Under the pieces are notes generated by a model. It made no database searches, had not been told where the DNA came from, and saw nothing but the letters and a program-made list of their open reading frames with translations. A stretch of DNA of 64,000 nucleotides, taken from the NCBI RefSeq assembly GCF_003234655.2, contig NZ_CP126271.1, positions 2,914,001-2,978,000 of the forward strand. The letters are read 5' to 3'. This DNA is from Curtobacterium sp. MCLR17_007. Lineage in GTDB: Bacteria > Actinomycetota > Actinomycetes > Actinomycetales > Microbacteriaceae. Both the position numbers and the translations under genes were made by a program. Positions 53,101 to 60,744 of this stretch are shown here, piece by piece (position 1 is the stretch's first letter; the number at the start of each line of letters is the position of its first letter).

Positions 53101-54036
53101 CGTGGGCGCGGGGCTGGTCGGGTCGCCGATGATGCACCGGACCGTCGCATCGAACGCACCGGACTGGTCGCCTGGCCCGACACCGACCTGCCGCAGGTCC
53201 TCGACACCCGCCAGGCCGGTGCGGTCATCCGCGCCTACCCGGCACTCGTGGAAGAGGGCACCGGCCCCAAGGCGACCGTGGGGGTCCAGTTGCTGGCGAC
53301 CCCGGGTGACCGCGACGTCCTGATGCCCGACGGCGTGCGGCGCCTGGTGATGCTCGCCGTGCCCTCCCCCGTGTCCTACATCCAGTCACACCTGACCGCA
53401 CAGGAGAAGCTGGCGTTGGCGGCGAGCCCGTACCCCTCGACGAACGCCCTGTTCGACGACGTGCTCGCCGCGGTCGTGGACGCCGGCATCCGCGCCACGC
53501 ACCCGACCGGGCTGCTCTTCACGCGGGCCGAGTTCACGGCCGTTCGCGATGCGGTCTCGTCCTCCGTCGTCGACACCATGTTCGGCGCGGTGTCCGAGGT
53601 GGCCGCCGTCCTCACCGCACTGCGCGGCGCAGAACGCGCGCTCAAGCAGGCGAACAGCATGTCGTTGCTGCCCGCGCTCAACGACATGCGGCAGCAGCTG
53701 GACCGCCTGGTGTTCCCCGGGTTCGTCGCGGTGGCGGGACTCGGCCGGCTCCGGCGCATCCGGGTGTACCTGCAGGGCGTCGAGGCCCGCGTGACGAAGC
53801 TCCTGCAGAACCCCGGTCGCGACGCCACCTGGATGCGCGAGGTCTCCGCCGCGACGGGCCGCTACGAGGACGCCGGAGGGACCTTCCCGCCCACGCCCGG
53901 ATCGCACCCGGAGCTCGTGCACGCACGGTGGATGCTCGAGGAGTTCCGGCTCAGCCTGTTCGCGCAGGAGCTCGGGACCGCCGAGACGGTCTCGCTGCAG
54001 CGCATCACCAAGGCCTTGACCACCGCGGCGCGCTGA
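50182..54036 (+). CDS. hrpA: ATP-dependent RNA helicase HrpA
   Basis: The 1284-residue DEAH helicase has Walker A GATGSGKTTQ, IIIDEAHERSL (DEAH box), ITSATID (motif III) and QRSGRAGRTSAGIAIRLY (motif VI), then the HA2, OB-fold and a long DUF3418 C-terminus. This is the usual HrpA length in actinobacteria. It processes structured mRNAs and rescues stalled ribosomes in E. coli. A TATCCT box lies 9 bases before ATG 50182; an ATG two codons upstream (50176) is an equally possible start. Confidence 0.95.
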   Translation: MSPTPVVITYPPELPVSQRRDDIAAAIRDNQVVIVAGATGSGKTTQLPKICLELGREHIGHTQPRRIAARTIAERVSEELGGELGDLVGYQVRFTDKVSANTRVKLMTDGILLNEIHFDRDLKRYDTIIIDEAHERSLTIDFLLGYLKRLLPRRPDLKLIITSATIDPESFSQHFGGAPIIEVSGRTYPVEIRYRALVAEEPGADDDGDDDTDSRTADAGNAQDDRDHLQGITDALDELAREDPGDVLVFLSGENEIRDAQDAIEGKHYQGTEVLPLYGRLSAADQHRVFQRSSTPGVRRRVVLATNVAETSLTVPGIKYVIDTGTARISRYSPRAKVQRLPIEAVSQASANQRSGRAGRTSAGIAIRLYSEDDFGRRPEYTDPEILRTNLAAVILQMISLGFGDIESFPFLQPPDSRGVKDGLDLLRELRAVDKDGAITKSGRQLTRLPIDPRLGRMVLEAGRQGVGREVVAIVSALSIQDPRERPLEKRAHADQLHARFADPTSDFLTFLGLWNYIEDKQDELSSSAFRRLCKAEFLNYLRIREWQDLYRQLSRAAKQVGIHVGKERKDDPDAVHRSLLAGLLSQIGLRDREKRDYLGSRNTRFVLFPGSVLAKKQPDAVMAAELVETSRLFARTAARIDPVWTEQLAGDLLRRTYGEPHWEKKQGAVVAYERVTLFGVPIVQRRRVQYARIDPVHSRELFIRHALIEGEWDSQQAFDRANRKLRRELEQLEERTRRRDILLDDENVFAFYDARIPTEVATTRDFEGWWRRTRRDQPDLLTMRREDLLDESAASAAEDDTEYPTQWRSGDQRLAVRYRFEPGAEDDGVSVQVPIALLPRMREEGFDWQVRGLRRDLVTALIKALPKQIRKNVVPAADWAEKIVDELPDDAPTEPSESFRATLAKTIQRMTYVPVTEADFDMSRVPAHLLPTYAVVDERGRRVEAGKDLSALQTKLKDRTQQSVAAATQRETRGRGAGRVADDAPDRRIERTGLVAWPDTDLPQVLDTRQAGAVIRAYPALVEEGTGPKATVGVQLLATPGDRDVLMPDGVRRLVMLAVPSPVSYIQSHLTAQEKLALAASPYPSTNALFDDVLAAVVDAGIRATHPTGLLFTRAEFTAVRDAVSSSVVDTMFGAVSEVAAVLTALRGAERALKQANSMSLLPALNDMRQQLDRLVFPGFVAVAGLGRLRRIRVYLQGVEARVTKLLQNPGRDATWMREVSAATGRYEDAGGTFPPTPGSHPELVHARWMLEEFRLSLFAQELGTAETVSLQRITKALTTAAR

Positions 54037-54091
54037 GCCGTCGATCCGGAGTCTCGCCGACGCGCGCCAGCCGCCGCAGCGCACCAGCCCC

Positions 54092-54763
54092 TCAGGCCCG
54101 CGTGTCGATCGAGCCCGCTCCGGGGACGGGCGGCGCCGGGTCGTCCGATGCCTCGGGATCAGCCGCCCGCGCCCACTTCACCGTCCACCGGACGAGCGGC
54201 TGGACACCGTCCCATGCGGCGACGACATCGTCCAGCGAGCTCGTCAACGGCAGGTGCACCAGCGCGGCGTAGTGCTGCATCCGGAGCAGCTCGATTCGCG
54301 GATGGTCCGCCGACCAGCCACGGGGTGCGGTCTTCAGCGGCGGACCCGCCAGCTCGTACCCGGCGTCGGTCAGGTCGTCGAGGATCCGCTGCAACGCTGC
54401 CGCTGCCTGCGGTCGTTCATCGATCACGGTCCGTGCTGCCAGCAGCTGGTCGCGGGACGGCTCGTACAGCCCGCCCCCGACCTGCAGCCCGTCGACGCCG
54501 GCGCTCAAGTAGACACCGCCTGCGGTCAACCCGGTGTCCTCGCGGTAGGGCCGCTTGTCCGGAGTGAACCGCAGGTCCCGGTGCTGCCGTAGCACCCGGC
54601 CGGGGCCGTACCGCCGCTCGGCTTCCTGCAGCAGTGCGTCCATCGGGTCGCGGACGTCGCGCTCCCAGTCCTCGCGGTGCTCCTCGAACCAGGCGGTGTC
54701 GTTGTGCGCAGCGAGCCCCCGGAAGAACGTCGCCAACGAGGGCGAGAAGAACGCATCGGTCAT
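54092..54763 (-). CDS. DUF2461 domain protein (TIGR02453)
   Basis: The 223-residue protein matches DUF2461: FFSPSLATFFRGLAAHNDTAWFEEHR near the start, FTPDKRPYREDTG and GGVYLSAGVDGLQVGGGLY in the centre. The family is widespread and has no assigned function. It has no signal or membrane helix. The ATG at 54763 is preferred over a longer N-terminus that would run into the divergent VOC gene's promoter. It converges with hrpA. Confidence 0.87.
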   Translation of the reverse strand: MTDAFFSPSLATFFRGLAAHNDTAWFEEHREDWERDVRDPMDALLQEAERRYGPGRVLRQHRDLRFTPDKRPYREDTGLTAGGVYLSAGVDGLQVGGGLYEPSRDQLLAARTVIDERPQAAAALQRILDDLTDAGYELAGPPLKTAPRGWSADHPRIELLRMQHYAALVHLPLTSSLDDVVAAWDGVQPLVRWTVKWARAADPEASDDPAPPVPGAGSIDTRA

Positions 54764-54793
54764 GCAAGCAGTGAACCGCCGCCCGCTGAGGAC

Positions 54794-54799
54794 TACCCT
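54794..54799 (+). promoter_or_regulatory. -10 box TACCCT, leaderless
   Basis: Lies 7 bases upstream of the ATG at 54807. Confidence 0.5.
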
Positions 54800-54806
54800 C
54801 GCCCGC

Positions 54807-55175
54807 ATGATCGGCACACTCGACGTCATCGTCCTCGACTGCCCGGACACGCGGGCACTCGCTCGGTTCTACGCGGAGCTGCTCGGGGGTGAGATCGTCG
54901 GCTTCGACGAGGACTGGGCCGAGGTCGTCACGCCGATCGAGGGGCACCGCCCGCTCGTGGCGTTCCAGCGCGTCGACGACTACCGCGCGCCGGTCTGGCC
55001 CGGACAGGACACACCGCAACAGGTGCACCTCGACGTGAAGGTCGAGGACCTCGACGCCGGCGAGCAGGCGGTCCTGGCCATCGGCGCCACGGCCACGGGT
55101 TCGGGGACCGAGACCTTCCGCGTGTTCCTCGACCCCGCCGGGCACCCGTTCTGCCTGATCCACCCGAACGACTGA
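54807..55175 (+). CDS. VOC family protein (glyoxalase-like)
   Basis: The 122-residue protein is a compact VOC fold: IGTLDVIVLDCPDTRALARFYAELLGG at the start, VHLDVKVEDLDAGE in the middle and FRVFLDPAGHPFCLIHPND at the end. The His and Glu positions fit the metal-binding glyoxalase type common in actinobacteria (COG3324-like). The substrate is unknown. It is divergent from the DUF2461 gene, with no room for other regulation (43 bases). Confidence 0.84.
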   Translation: MIGTLDVIVLDCPDTRALARFYAELLGGEIVGFDEDWAEVVTPIEGHRPLVAFQRVDDYRAPVWPGQDTPQQVHLDVKVEDLDAGEQAVLAIGATATGSGTETFRVFLDPAGHPFCLIHPND

Positions 55176-55216
55176 CCCGCCGGCTCCGCCCGGTCGCGCG
55201 ACCCGCCGTCTGCGTG

Positions 55217-55281
55217 CCGCCGAGGTCGCACGAAGCACTGCCCGAAGCGCCGTCGACCGACAGGTTGCGCGACCTCGGCGG
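55217..55281. repeat. Long inverted repeat in a 316-base gap
   Basis: CCGCCGAGGTCGC (55217-55229) and its exact complement (55269-55281) lie 39 bases apart and could form a 13-pair stem, a likely terminator for the VOC gene. Behind it (about 55315-55425) follows GGCAC/CGGCC simple-sequence DNA. Nothing else is visible in the gap apart from the ligase promoter. Confidence 0.6.
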
Positions 55282-55448
55282 AGGTGAGCGGCGTGTTGCG
55301 CGACACGGGGCCTCCACGCCCGCGGCACGGCCCGGCACGGCACGGCACGGCACGGCACGGCCAGGCACCGCCCGGCTCGGCCCGGCCACGCCCGGCCCGG
55401 CCCGGCCCGGCCCCGCACAGGGGACACCGCCCACACACCTCCCGGTCG

Positions 55449-55454
55449 TATGGT
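55449..55454 (+). promoter_or_regulatory. -10 box TATGGT of the ligase operon, leadered
   Basis: This box would start transcription near 55461, about 30 bases before the ATG at 55492, which has its own GGAGA ribosome site. It shows the window also uses leadered transcripts. Confidence 0.42.
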
Positions 55455-55491
55455 GGTCGAGCATCACTCGTCACCGGAGACGGAGAACGGC

Positions 55492-57147
55492 ATGACCGCC
55501 ACCCAGCCCACCGCCAGCCCCCGTCGGACGCAGGCGACCGCCTCCGTCGCAGCGATCCTCGCCGAGTCGGCCGCACGCTACCCGGACGACGTCGCCCTCA
55601 TCGTGGGCGACCGCCGGACCACCTACGCCGAACTCTGGGCGGAGACGCTCGCGTACGCCGGAGCCCTGCGTGAGCGCGGCGTCACCGCGGGGTCCCGCGT
55701 CGCGATGCTCCTGCCGAACGTCGCCGACTTCCCGCGCGTCTACTACGCCACGCTCGCCCTCGGTGCGGTCGCCGTGCCTGTGCACGCGCTGCTGAAGCGG
55801 AAGGAGATCGAGTACGTCCTCCGCGACAGCGGAGCCGCCCTCCTGGTCTGCGCCGCGCCGCTCCTGGCGGAGGGGGCCGCGGGAGCAGCTCTGGCCGGGG
55901 TCGACGTCGTGACCGTGCTCGCGCCTCCCGGCGGATCAGCGACCGCCGAGCCGACGACGGGCGACGGCACGGGCGCTCCCGCGCCGGACCGACTGGAGGC
56001 CCTGGCCGAGTCCGCCACGCCGCTCGACCGCTACGTGCCCCGCGACCCGTTCGACACCGCCACGATCCTGTACACCAGTGGTACGACGGGGCAGCCGAAG
56101 GGCGCCGAGGGCTCGCACTTCGCGTTGCTCGAGCAGGTCAACACGAACCTGATGAGCACCTTCGACATGCACCGCGGCGACGTGCTGCTCGGGGCCCTGC
56201 CGCTGTTCCACACGTTCGGGCAGACCTGCACCATGAACACCGGGTTCCGGGCGGGCGCGACGATCGTGATGCTGCCGAAGTTCGACGGCGACTCCGCCCT
56301 GGCCGCGATGGTCGAGCACGACTGCGAGATCTTCATGGGCGTCCCGACGATGTACATGGCGCTCCTCGACGCCGCGACGCGCACCGATGCCCGGCCGAGC
56401 CTGCGCTACGCGATCTCGGGAGGGGCCTCCCTGCCGTTGGCGGTCCTCGAGAAGTTCCAGACCGTGTTCGACGCGCCCATCCACGAGGGCTACGGACTGA
56501 CCGAGACCTCGCCCGTCGCGTCGTTCAACCACGTCGGCACGCCCCCACACCCGGGCACGATCGGCACGCCGGTGTGGGGCGTCGACATCGAGATCGCCGA
56601 CCCGGAGACGCCCGACTCGATCTCGCTGCTCCCCCGCGGCGAGATCGGTGAGCTCGTGATCCGCGGTCACAACCTGATGAACGGGTACCTGGACCGCCCG
56701 GAGGACACCGCATCGGCGATCGTCGACGGCTGGTTCCGCACGGGCGACCTCGGCACCAAGGACGACGAGGGCTACCTCACCATCGTCGATCGGACGAAGG
56801 ACATGATCATCCGCAACGGCTACAACGTGTACCCGCGGCAGGTCGAAGAGGTGCTCGCCACGCACCCCGACGTCACGATGGCGGCGGTGTTCGGCGTGCC
56901 GCACGAGGTGCACGGCCAGGAGATCGAGGCGGCCGTCGTCCTGCGCGCCGGGGCCACCGCGACGCCCGAGGACCTCGTCAAGCACGTCGCGGACGAGATC
57001 GCCGCCTACAAGTTCCCCCGGGTCGTCCACGTGGTCGACGCACTGCCGCTCGGGCCGAGCGGGAAGGTGCTCAAGCGCACACTGGTGGAGCAGTTCGCAC
57101 CGTCCAGCACTGCGACCACCACGGAACAGGAGCCCGCCACCGCATGA
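55492..57147 (+). CDS. Acyl-CoA ligase (AMP-binding, long-chain fatty acid type)
   Basis: The 551-residue adenylate-forming enzyme has the P-loop ILYTSGTTGQPKG (about residues 196-208), the GYGLTETSPV motif, the hinge region TGDLG and the C-terminal Lys in LPLGPSGKVLKR. It activates a fatty acid to acyl-AMP and then acyl-CoA. It begins an operon with a deaminase (ATGA overlap) and a peptidase. Chain length is not readable from sequence. Confidence 0.9.
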   Translation: MTATQPTASPRRTQATASVAAILAESAARYPDDVALIVGDRRTTYAELWAETLAYAGALRERGVTAGSRVAMLLPNVADFPRVYYATLALGAVAVPVHALLKRKEIEYVLRDSGAALLVCAAPLLAEGAAGAALAGVDVVTVLAPPGGSATAEPTTGDGTGAPAPDRLEALAESATPLDRYVPRDPFDTATILYTSGTTGQPKGAEGSHFALLEQVNTNLMSTFDMHRGDVLLGALPLFHTFGQTCTMNTGFRAGATIVMLPKFDGDSALAAMVEHDCEIFMGVPTMYMALLDAATRTDARPSLRYAISGGASLPLAVLEKFQTVFDAPIHEGYGLTETSPVASFNHVGTPPHPGTIGTPVWGVDIEIADPETPDSISLLPRGEIGELVIRGHNLMNGYLDRPEDTASAIVDGWFRTGDLGTKDDEGYLTIVDRTKDMIIRNGYNVYPRQVEEVLATHPDVTMAAVFGVPHEVHGQEIEAAVVLRAGATATPEDLVKHVADEIAAYKFPRVVHVVDALPLGPSGKVLKRTLVEQFAPSSTATTTEQEPATA

Positions 57148-57629
57148 GCACCCCCGAGCTCGACACGCGTCTGACCGAACGCGTCGTCGCCCGAGCCCTG
57201 CAGAACGTCCGCGAGGGCGGCAAGCCCTTCGCCTGCCTGATCGTCCGCGACGGCAAGGTGCTGGTCGAGGCGGCGAACCAGGTCGCCCAGTCCGGCGACC
57301 CGACGTCGCACGCCGAGATCACGGCGATCCGGCTGGCCGCCGAGATGGGCGTGACCGACCTGACCGGCCTCGACGTGTACGTCACCGCGTACCCGTGCCC
57401 GATGTGCCTCGGCGCGCTGTACTACGCGCAGCCGGACCGGGTCGTCTTCGCGGCCTCTCGCGACCAGGAGTCCGAGCACTACGAGGACGGCAACCGCCTG
57501 ATGACGCTCGACACCTTCTACGGCGAGTACACCAAGCCCGCGCACGAGCGGGCGCTGCCCTCGGAGCAGGTCGCCACCGAGGACCCCACGGCGCCGTTCC
57601 GGCAGTGGTCGATGCTGCACGCGGACTGA
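57144..57629 (+). CDS. Nucleoside/guanine deaminase family protein
   Basis: The 161-residue zinc deaminase has the paired motifs THAEITAIR (HAE; Glu is the proton shuttle) and PCPMCLGALYYA (PCxxC), about residues 54 and 83. The closest family members are guanine deaminases (GuaD) and tRNA adenosine deaminases; the lack of TadA's C-terminal features and the single-operon setting favour a free-base or nucleoside substrate. The start overlaps the ligase stop by 4 bases. Confidence 0.86.
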   Translation: MSTPELDTRLTERVVARALQNVREGGKPFACLIVRDGKVLVEAANQVAQSGDPTSHAEITAIRLAAEMGVTDLTGLDVYVTAYPCPMCLGALYYAQPDRVVFAASRDQESEHYEDGNRLMTLDTFYGEYTKPAHERALPSEQVATEDPTAPFRQWSMLHAD

Positions 57630-57630
57630 C

Positions 57631-58575
57631 GTGCCGTACCCCCGCGTCGAGCCCTACCGCACGACGACGATCACCATGGACGACGGTGCGGCCCTGTACG
57701 TCGAGGAGTCCGGCACCCCCGACGGCACCCCGGCACTCTGGCTGCACGGCGGCCCGGGCGGCTCGCTCGGCTCCGGCTGGTACCGCACCCACTTCGACCC
57801 GACGCGGTACCGGCTGATCGGCATCGACCAGCGCGGGAGCGGACGCAGCAACCCGAGCGTGGCGGACGCCCCAGTCCGACTGGCCGACCACACGACGGAC
57901 CGGCTGGTCGCCGACCTGCAGCAGGTCCGCGATGCGCTCGGCATCGACACCTGGGTCGTCGCCGGCATCTCGTGGGGCACGACCCTGGCGCTCGCGTACG
58001 CCCTCGAACACCGCGACCGCGTCCGCGCGCTCGCCCTGATGGCCGTGACGACGACGAGTCGTGCCGAGGTCGACTGGATCACCGAGGGCATCGGGCGGCT
58101 GTTCCCCGAGGACTGGGACCGCTTCGCGCAGGCATCGGGACGCAGACCGGGTGAACGGATCGTCGAGGCCTACGCCCGTCGCCTGACCGGTGCCGACGCG
58201 GCCGACCGCACGGCGGCTGCCGCGGAGTGGGACCGGTGGGAGAGCGTCCACGTGTCGCTCGACGACCCCGGATCGCGTGGTCGCGGACACATCGGCCAGG
58301 AGGCCCGGCTGGCGTTCGCCACGCTCGTCACCCACTACTGGGCGAACGACGCGTTCCTGCCCGGCGAGCGCGCGGTGCTGGCGCGGGTGGCGGAGCTCGC
58401 TGCCGTCCCGGCCGCGCTCGTCCACGGTCGACGCGACGTCAGCAGCCCGGCCGCCACCCCGTGGTTGCTGCACCGGCAGTGGCCGGCGAGCACGCTGACG
58501 ATCGTCGAGGACGAGGGCCACGGCGGACCGCGCGAGAGTCATGCCCTGACGGCCGCGCTCGACGGCTTCGCCTGA
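57631..58575 (+). CDS. Alpha/beta hydrolase, prolyl iminopeptidase-like
   Basis: The 314-residue protein of the S33 type has the oxyanion loop LHGGPGGSLG, the nucleophile elbow GISWGTTLAL (Ser near residue 114), an Asp in VHGRRDVSSP and a final His in EDEGHGG, giving a complete Ser-Asp-His triad. Prolyl iminopeptidases release N-terminal proline from peptides. The GTG start is 1 base after the deaminase stop. It converges with the NmrA-like gene. Confidence 0.85.
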   Translation: MPYPRVEPYRTTTITMDDGAALYVEESGTPDGTPALWLHGGPGGSLGSGWYRTHFDPTRYRLIGIDQRGSGRSNPSVADAPVRLADHTTDRLVADLQQVRDALGIDTWVVAGISWGTTLALAYALEHRDRVRALALMAVTTTSRAEVDWITEGIGRLFPEDWDRFAQASGRRPGERIVEAYARRLTGADAADRTAAAAEWDRWESVHVSLDDPGSRGRGHIGQEARLAFATLVTHYWANDAFLPGERAVLARVAELAAVPAALVHGRRDVSSPAATPWLLHRQWPASTLTIVEDEGHGGPRESHALTAALDGFA

Positions 58576-58583
58576 CCCGGACC

Positions 58584-59462
58584 TCAGCGGCGCCCGAGCA
58601 GCACCGGACGACGCTCACGAGCCCACGCCGACATCGCCCGTGCCGGCGTGCCCGTGATCCGCCCGACCTCGTCGGTCAGGACGTCCACCCCGTCCAGGCC
58701 CCGGCGAGCGACCCGACCGAACTGCTGACGGAGCCCCTCGGCCTGCCACGCGGGGACCCCGCTCAGTCGGAGGACGCCGGCGAACACCCGGCTCGGCAGA
58801 TGGACGTAGCGGACCCGACGCCCGAGCCCGGCGGAGAGTTCTCGCGCGACGCCCCTGCCGTCGAGCAGCGCCGGGCCGGTCAGCACGGGTTCGGCGCCGT
58901 GGTGCTCACCCTGCTGCAGGACGGTCGCTGCCACGCGGGCGATGTCGGCGGTGTCGATCCACCCGATGACCCCGCGGCCCATGGTCTGCGGGAAGAAGCC
59001 CCGACGCAGGACCGGGCCCGAGGACTCCAGGTTCGTCATGAACCCCGACGGGTGCAGGATCGTCCACGCCAGCCCACTCGCCCGGACGACGACGTCGATG
59101 CCCGCGATCGCGCTCGCCCAGGGCATCGGCGAGTGCTCGGCGGCATCGCCCCCGGACAACTGCACGATCGCGCGTACCCCGGCGTCCTGCGCGGCACGGA
59201 CGGCGTTCGTCCCGTGCTCCTTCTGCCGCTGCGTCGCCGCGGTGACGAGGAACACCTGGTCGACGCCGTCGAACGCCCGAGCCAGTGCAGCAGGGTCCCC
59301 CAGGTCGGCGATCCGCGCGTCGATGCCCCGCGACGCCAGGTCCTCGGCCTGCGCCGCGCGTCGGACGACCGCGCGCACGGGCACCCCCGCATCGTGCAGG
59401 AGCGCCAGGGTCTTCCCGCCCACGTCTCCGGTCACGCCGGTGATGGCGACCACTCCGGTCAT
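58584..59462 (-). CDS. NmrA-like NAD(P)-binding oxidoreductase
   Basis: The 292-residue atypical SDR has the loop AITGVTGDVGGKTLALL (residues 6-22) and QLSGGDAAEHSP in place of the active-site Ser/Tyr region. It resembles QorB-type quinone oxidoreductases and NmrA sensors. The ATG has a strong GAGGAGG ribosome site. It is divergent from a MarR gene with a palindrome between them and is its probable target. Confidence 0.84.
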   Translation of the reverse strand: MTGVVAITGVTGDVGGKTLALLHDAGVPVRAVVRRAAQAEDLASRGIDARIADLGDPAALARAFDGVDQVFLVTAATQRQKEHGTNAVRAAQDAGVRAIVQLSGGDAAEHSPMPWASAIAGIDVVVRASGLAWTILHPSGFMTNLESSGPVLRRGFFPQTMGRGVIGWIDTADIARVAATVLQQGEHHGAEPVLTGPALLDGRGVARELSAGLGRRVRYVHLPSRVFAGVLRLSGVPAWQAEGLRQQFGRVARRGLDGVDVLTDEVGRITGTPARAMSAWARERRPVLLGRR

Positions 59463-59473
59463 GGTTCCTCCTC

Positions 59474-59491
59474 GTATCAGGTAACTGATAC
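59474..59491. promoter_or_regulatory. MarR/NmrA operator
   Basis: GTATCAG and CTGATAC flank GTAA, a perfect 7-base inverted repeat in the 56-base divergent region. It lies 12 bases from the NmrA-like start and just behind the MarR -10 box, so one regulator could hold both genes. Confidence 0.66.
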
Positions 59492-59506
59492 CAGACCGTA
59501 CTCCGC

Positions 59507-59512
59507 TACCAT
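59507..59512 (+). promoter_or_regulatory. -10 box TACCAT, leaderless
   Basis: Lies 6 bases upstream of the ATG at 59519. Confidence 0.5.
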
Positions 59513-59518
59513 CGGGAC

Positions 59519-60028
59519 ATGCCCGATCGGTCCTCTCCGACGCGCGACGACGTCGACGCGATCGCCGCCTGGAGCGTGATCCGCGCCGCCCGGGTCCTTG
59601 CACGGCGGCTCGGCGACGTGCTCGCGCCGCTCGGTCTGACACCCGTGGAGTTCGGGGTGCTGGTGCAGCTCGGCGCGACGGACGAGCCGGACCACCGCGG
59701 CACCGCGGACGGCCTCGCCGAGCCCGCCACCGGTCTGGCACAGGCCGACCTGGCCCGCGCCGTCGGGGTCCGACCGCAGAGCATGACCACGCTGGTGGTG
59801 ACGCTGGCGGAGCGCGGGCTCATCGACCGCGGGTCCGAGCGCGGCCGGGGGCGCCGCTCGCGGATCGTGCTCACCGACGCTGGGCGTGCCGTGCTCGCGC
59901 AGGCGTACCCGGTCGTCCTGGCCAGCAACGCGTGGTTCGGCCCGGACGCCGCGACCTCGGCAGCCCTGGTCGCGACGCTGCGCCCGATGCTCGGCGGACC
60001 GGGCGGACCGGTGGACGACGTCCCCTAG
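59519..60028 (+). CDS. MarR family regulator
   Basis: The 169-residue winged-helix protein has a helix-turn-helix QADLARAVGVRPQSMTTLVVT (about residues 77-97) and wing LIDRGSERGRGRRSRIVLTDAG. It is divergent from the NmrA-like oxidoreductase gene with one palindrome between them, consistent with local autoregulation. An insertion after helix 2 (DEPDHRGTADGLAEPATG) is unusual. Its stop overlaps the end of the convergent kinase gene by 4 bases. Confidence 0.86.
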   Translation: MPDRSSPTRDDVDAIAAWSVIRAARVLARRLGDVLAPLGLTPVEFGVLVQLGATDEPDHRGTADGLAEPATGLAQADLARAVGVRPQSMTTLVVTLAERGLIDRGSERGRGRRSRIVLTDAGRAVLAQAYPVVLASNAWFGPDAATSAALVATLRPMLGGPGGPVDDVP

Positions 60029-60564
60029 TCGGCGGCTCCCGGACGCTGCACCCACGCCACGACGGCGTCGAGTTCCGGTGCGTACCCGTCGGTCGTGTCG
60101 ACCTCGAGCACCGGGCACCCGAGCTCCAGCGGCGAGGACACCCGCGGCAGGTTGGCACGCACCCGGTCGTCCATCGCGGCGCCGTGCCCGCGCGCGACGA
60201 ACCGGTCCATCGCCGACGTGCTCCGGCAGTGCACGTTCAGCACACGGCCGACCGGCAGCAGCGCTGAGCGGACGTCGACCTCGGACTGGTCCCGGTAGAG
60301 CGTGGCATCGGCGACGACGCTGCACCCCGCGGCGGCGTGCGTGGCGGTGACGTCCCAGAACAGCCGGACGCCGTGCGGCACGACCTCGTCACGCGACAGC
60401 GTCCCGGACGCCATCAGGCCGGCGTAGAGCTCGTCGCGGTGCACCCGCGGCCACCCGAGTCGCTCGGCGAGGGCCGCAGCGAGCGTCGTCTTGCCACTGC
60501 CGGGAGCGCCACTGACCAGCACCACCGTCGGCAGCGTCACCTGGACACGATCGGGGCTCGGCAC
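60025..60564 (-). CDS. P-loop kinase-like protein
   Basis: The 179-residue protein has Walker A VSGAPGSGKTTLA (about residues 17-29), an early HRDEL segment and VVADATLYRDQSEVDV. It resembles zeta-toxin/AAA-33 small kinases but no toxin-antitoxin partner is nearby. The substrate is unknown. The GTG start is 6 bases from a -10 box. It overlaps the end of the convergent MarR gene by 4 bases. Confidence 0.8.
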   Translation of the reverse strand: MPSPDRVQVTLPTVVLVSGAPGSGKTTLAAALAERLGWPRVHRDELYAGLMASGTLSRDEVVPHGVRLFWDVTATHAAAGCSVVADATLYRDQSEVDVRSALLPVGRVLNVHCRSTSAMDRFVARGHGAAMDDRVRANLPRVSSPLELGCPVLEVDTTDGYAPELDAVVAWVQRPGAAD

Positions 60565-60570
60565 GAGTCC

Positions 60571-60576
60571 ACCCTA
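60571..60576 (-). promoter_or_regulatory. -10 box TAGGGT, leaderless
   Basis: Lies 6 bases upstream of the GTG of the kinase gene (start at 60564). Confidence 0.48.
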
Positions 60577-60583
60577 CGAGCGT

Positions 60584-60720
60584 CGAGGTTCCACGACATG
60601 CCGCACGCCGGACGTCGAGGTTCCGGGACCGCACCGTCGGCGGGGGCGAGGTGGCACAATTCCGGAACCTCGGAACCTCGGAACCTCGGAACCTCGGGAC
60701 CTCGGGACCTCGGGACCTCG
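60584..60720. repeat. Seven-copy octamer array (GAACCTCG/GGACCTCG) preceded by inverted copies
   Basis: From 60665 to 60720 seven octamers run head to tail: four GAACCTCG, then three GGACCTCG. Upstream, two inverted copies (CGAGGTTC at 60584 and 60616) lie 32 bases apart inside a shared ACGTCGAGGTTCC-like context. The architecture is the same as at 46393-46584, though the sequence is different. The array occupies the divergent promoter region of the kinase and acetyltransferase genes. Confidence 0.85.
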
Positions 60721-60744
60721 GGCCGCCGCTGGCAGGATGGGCGC

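Noticed and set aside
60025..60564. Zeta-like toxin of a toxin-antitoxin pair
   Set aside because: The P-loop kinase resembles zeta/AAA-33 proteins, but the flanking genes are a MarR regulator and an acetyltransferase, with no small antitoxin.
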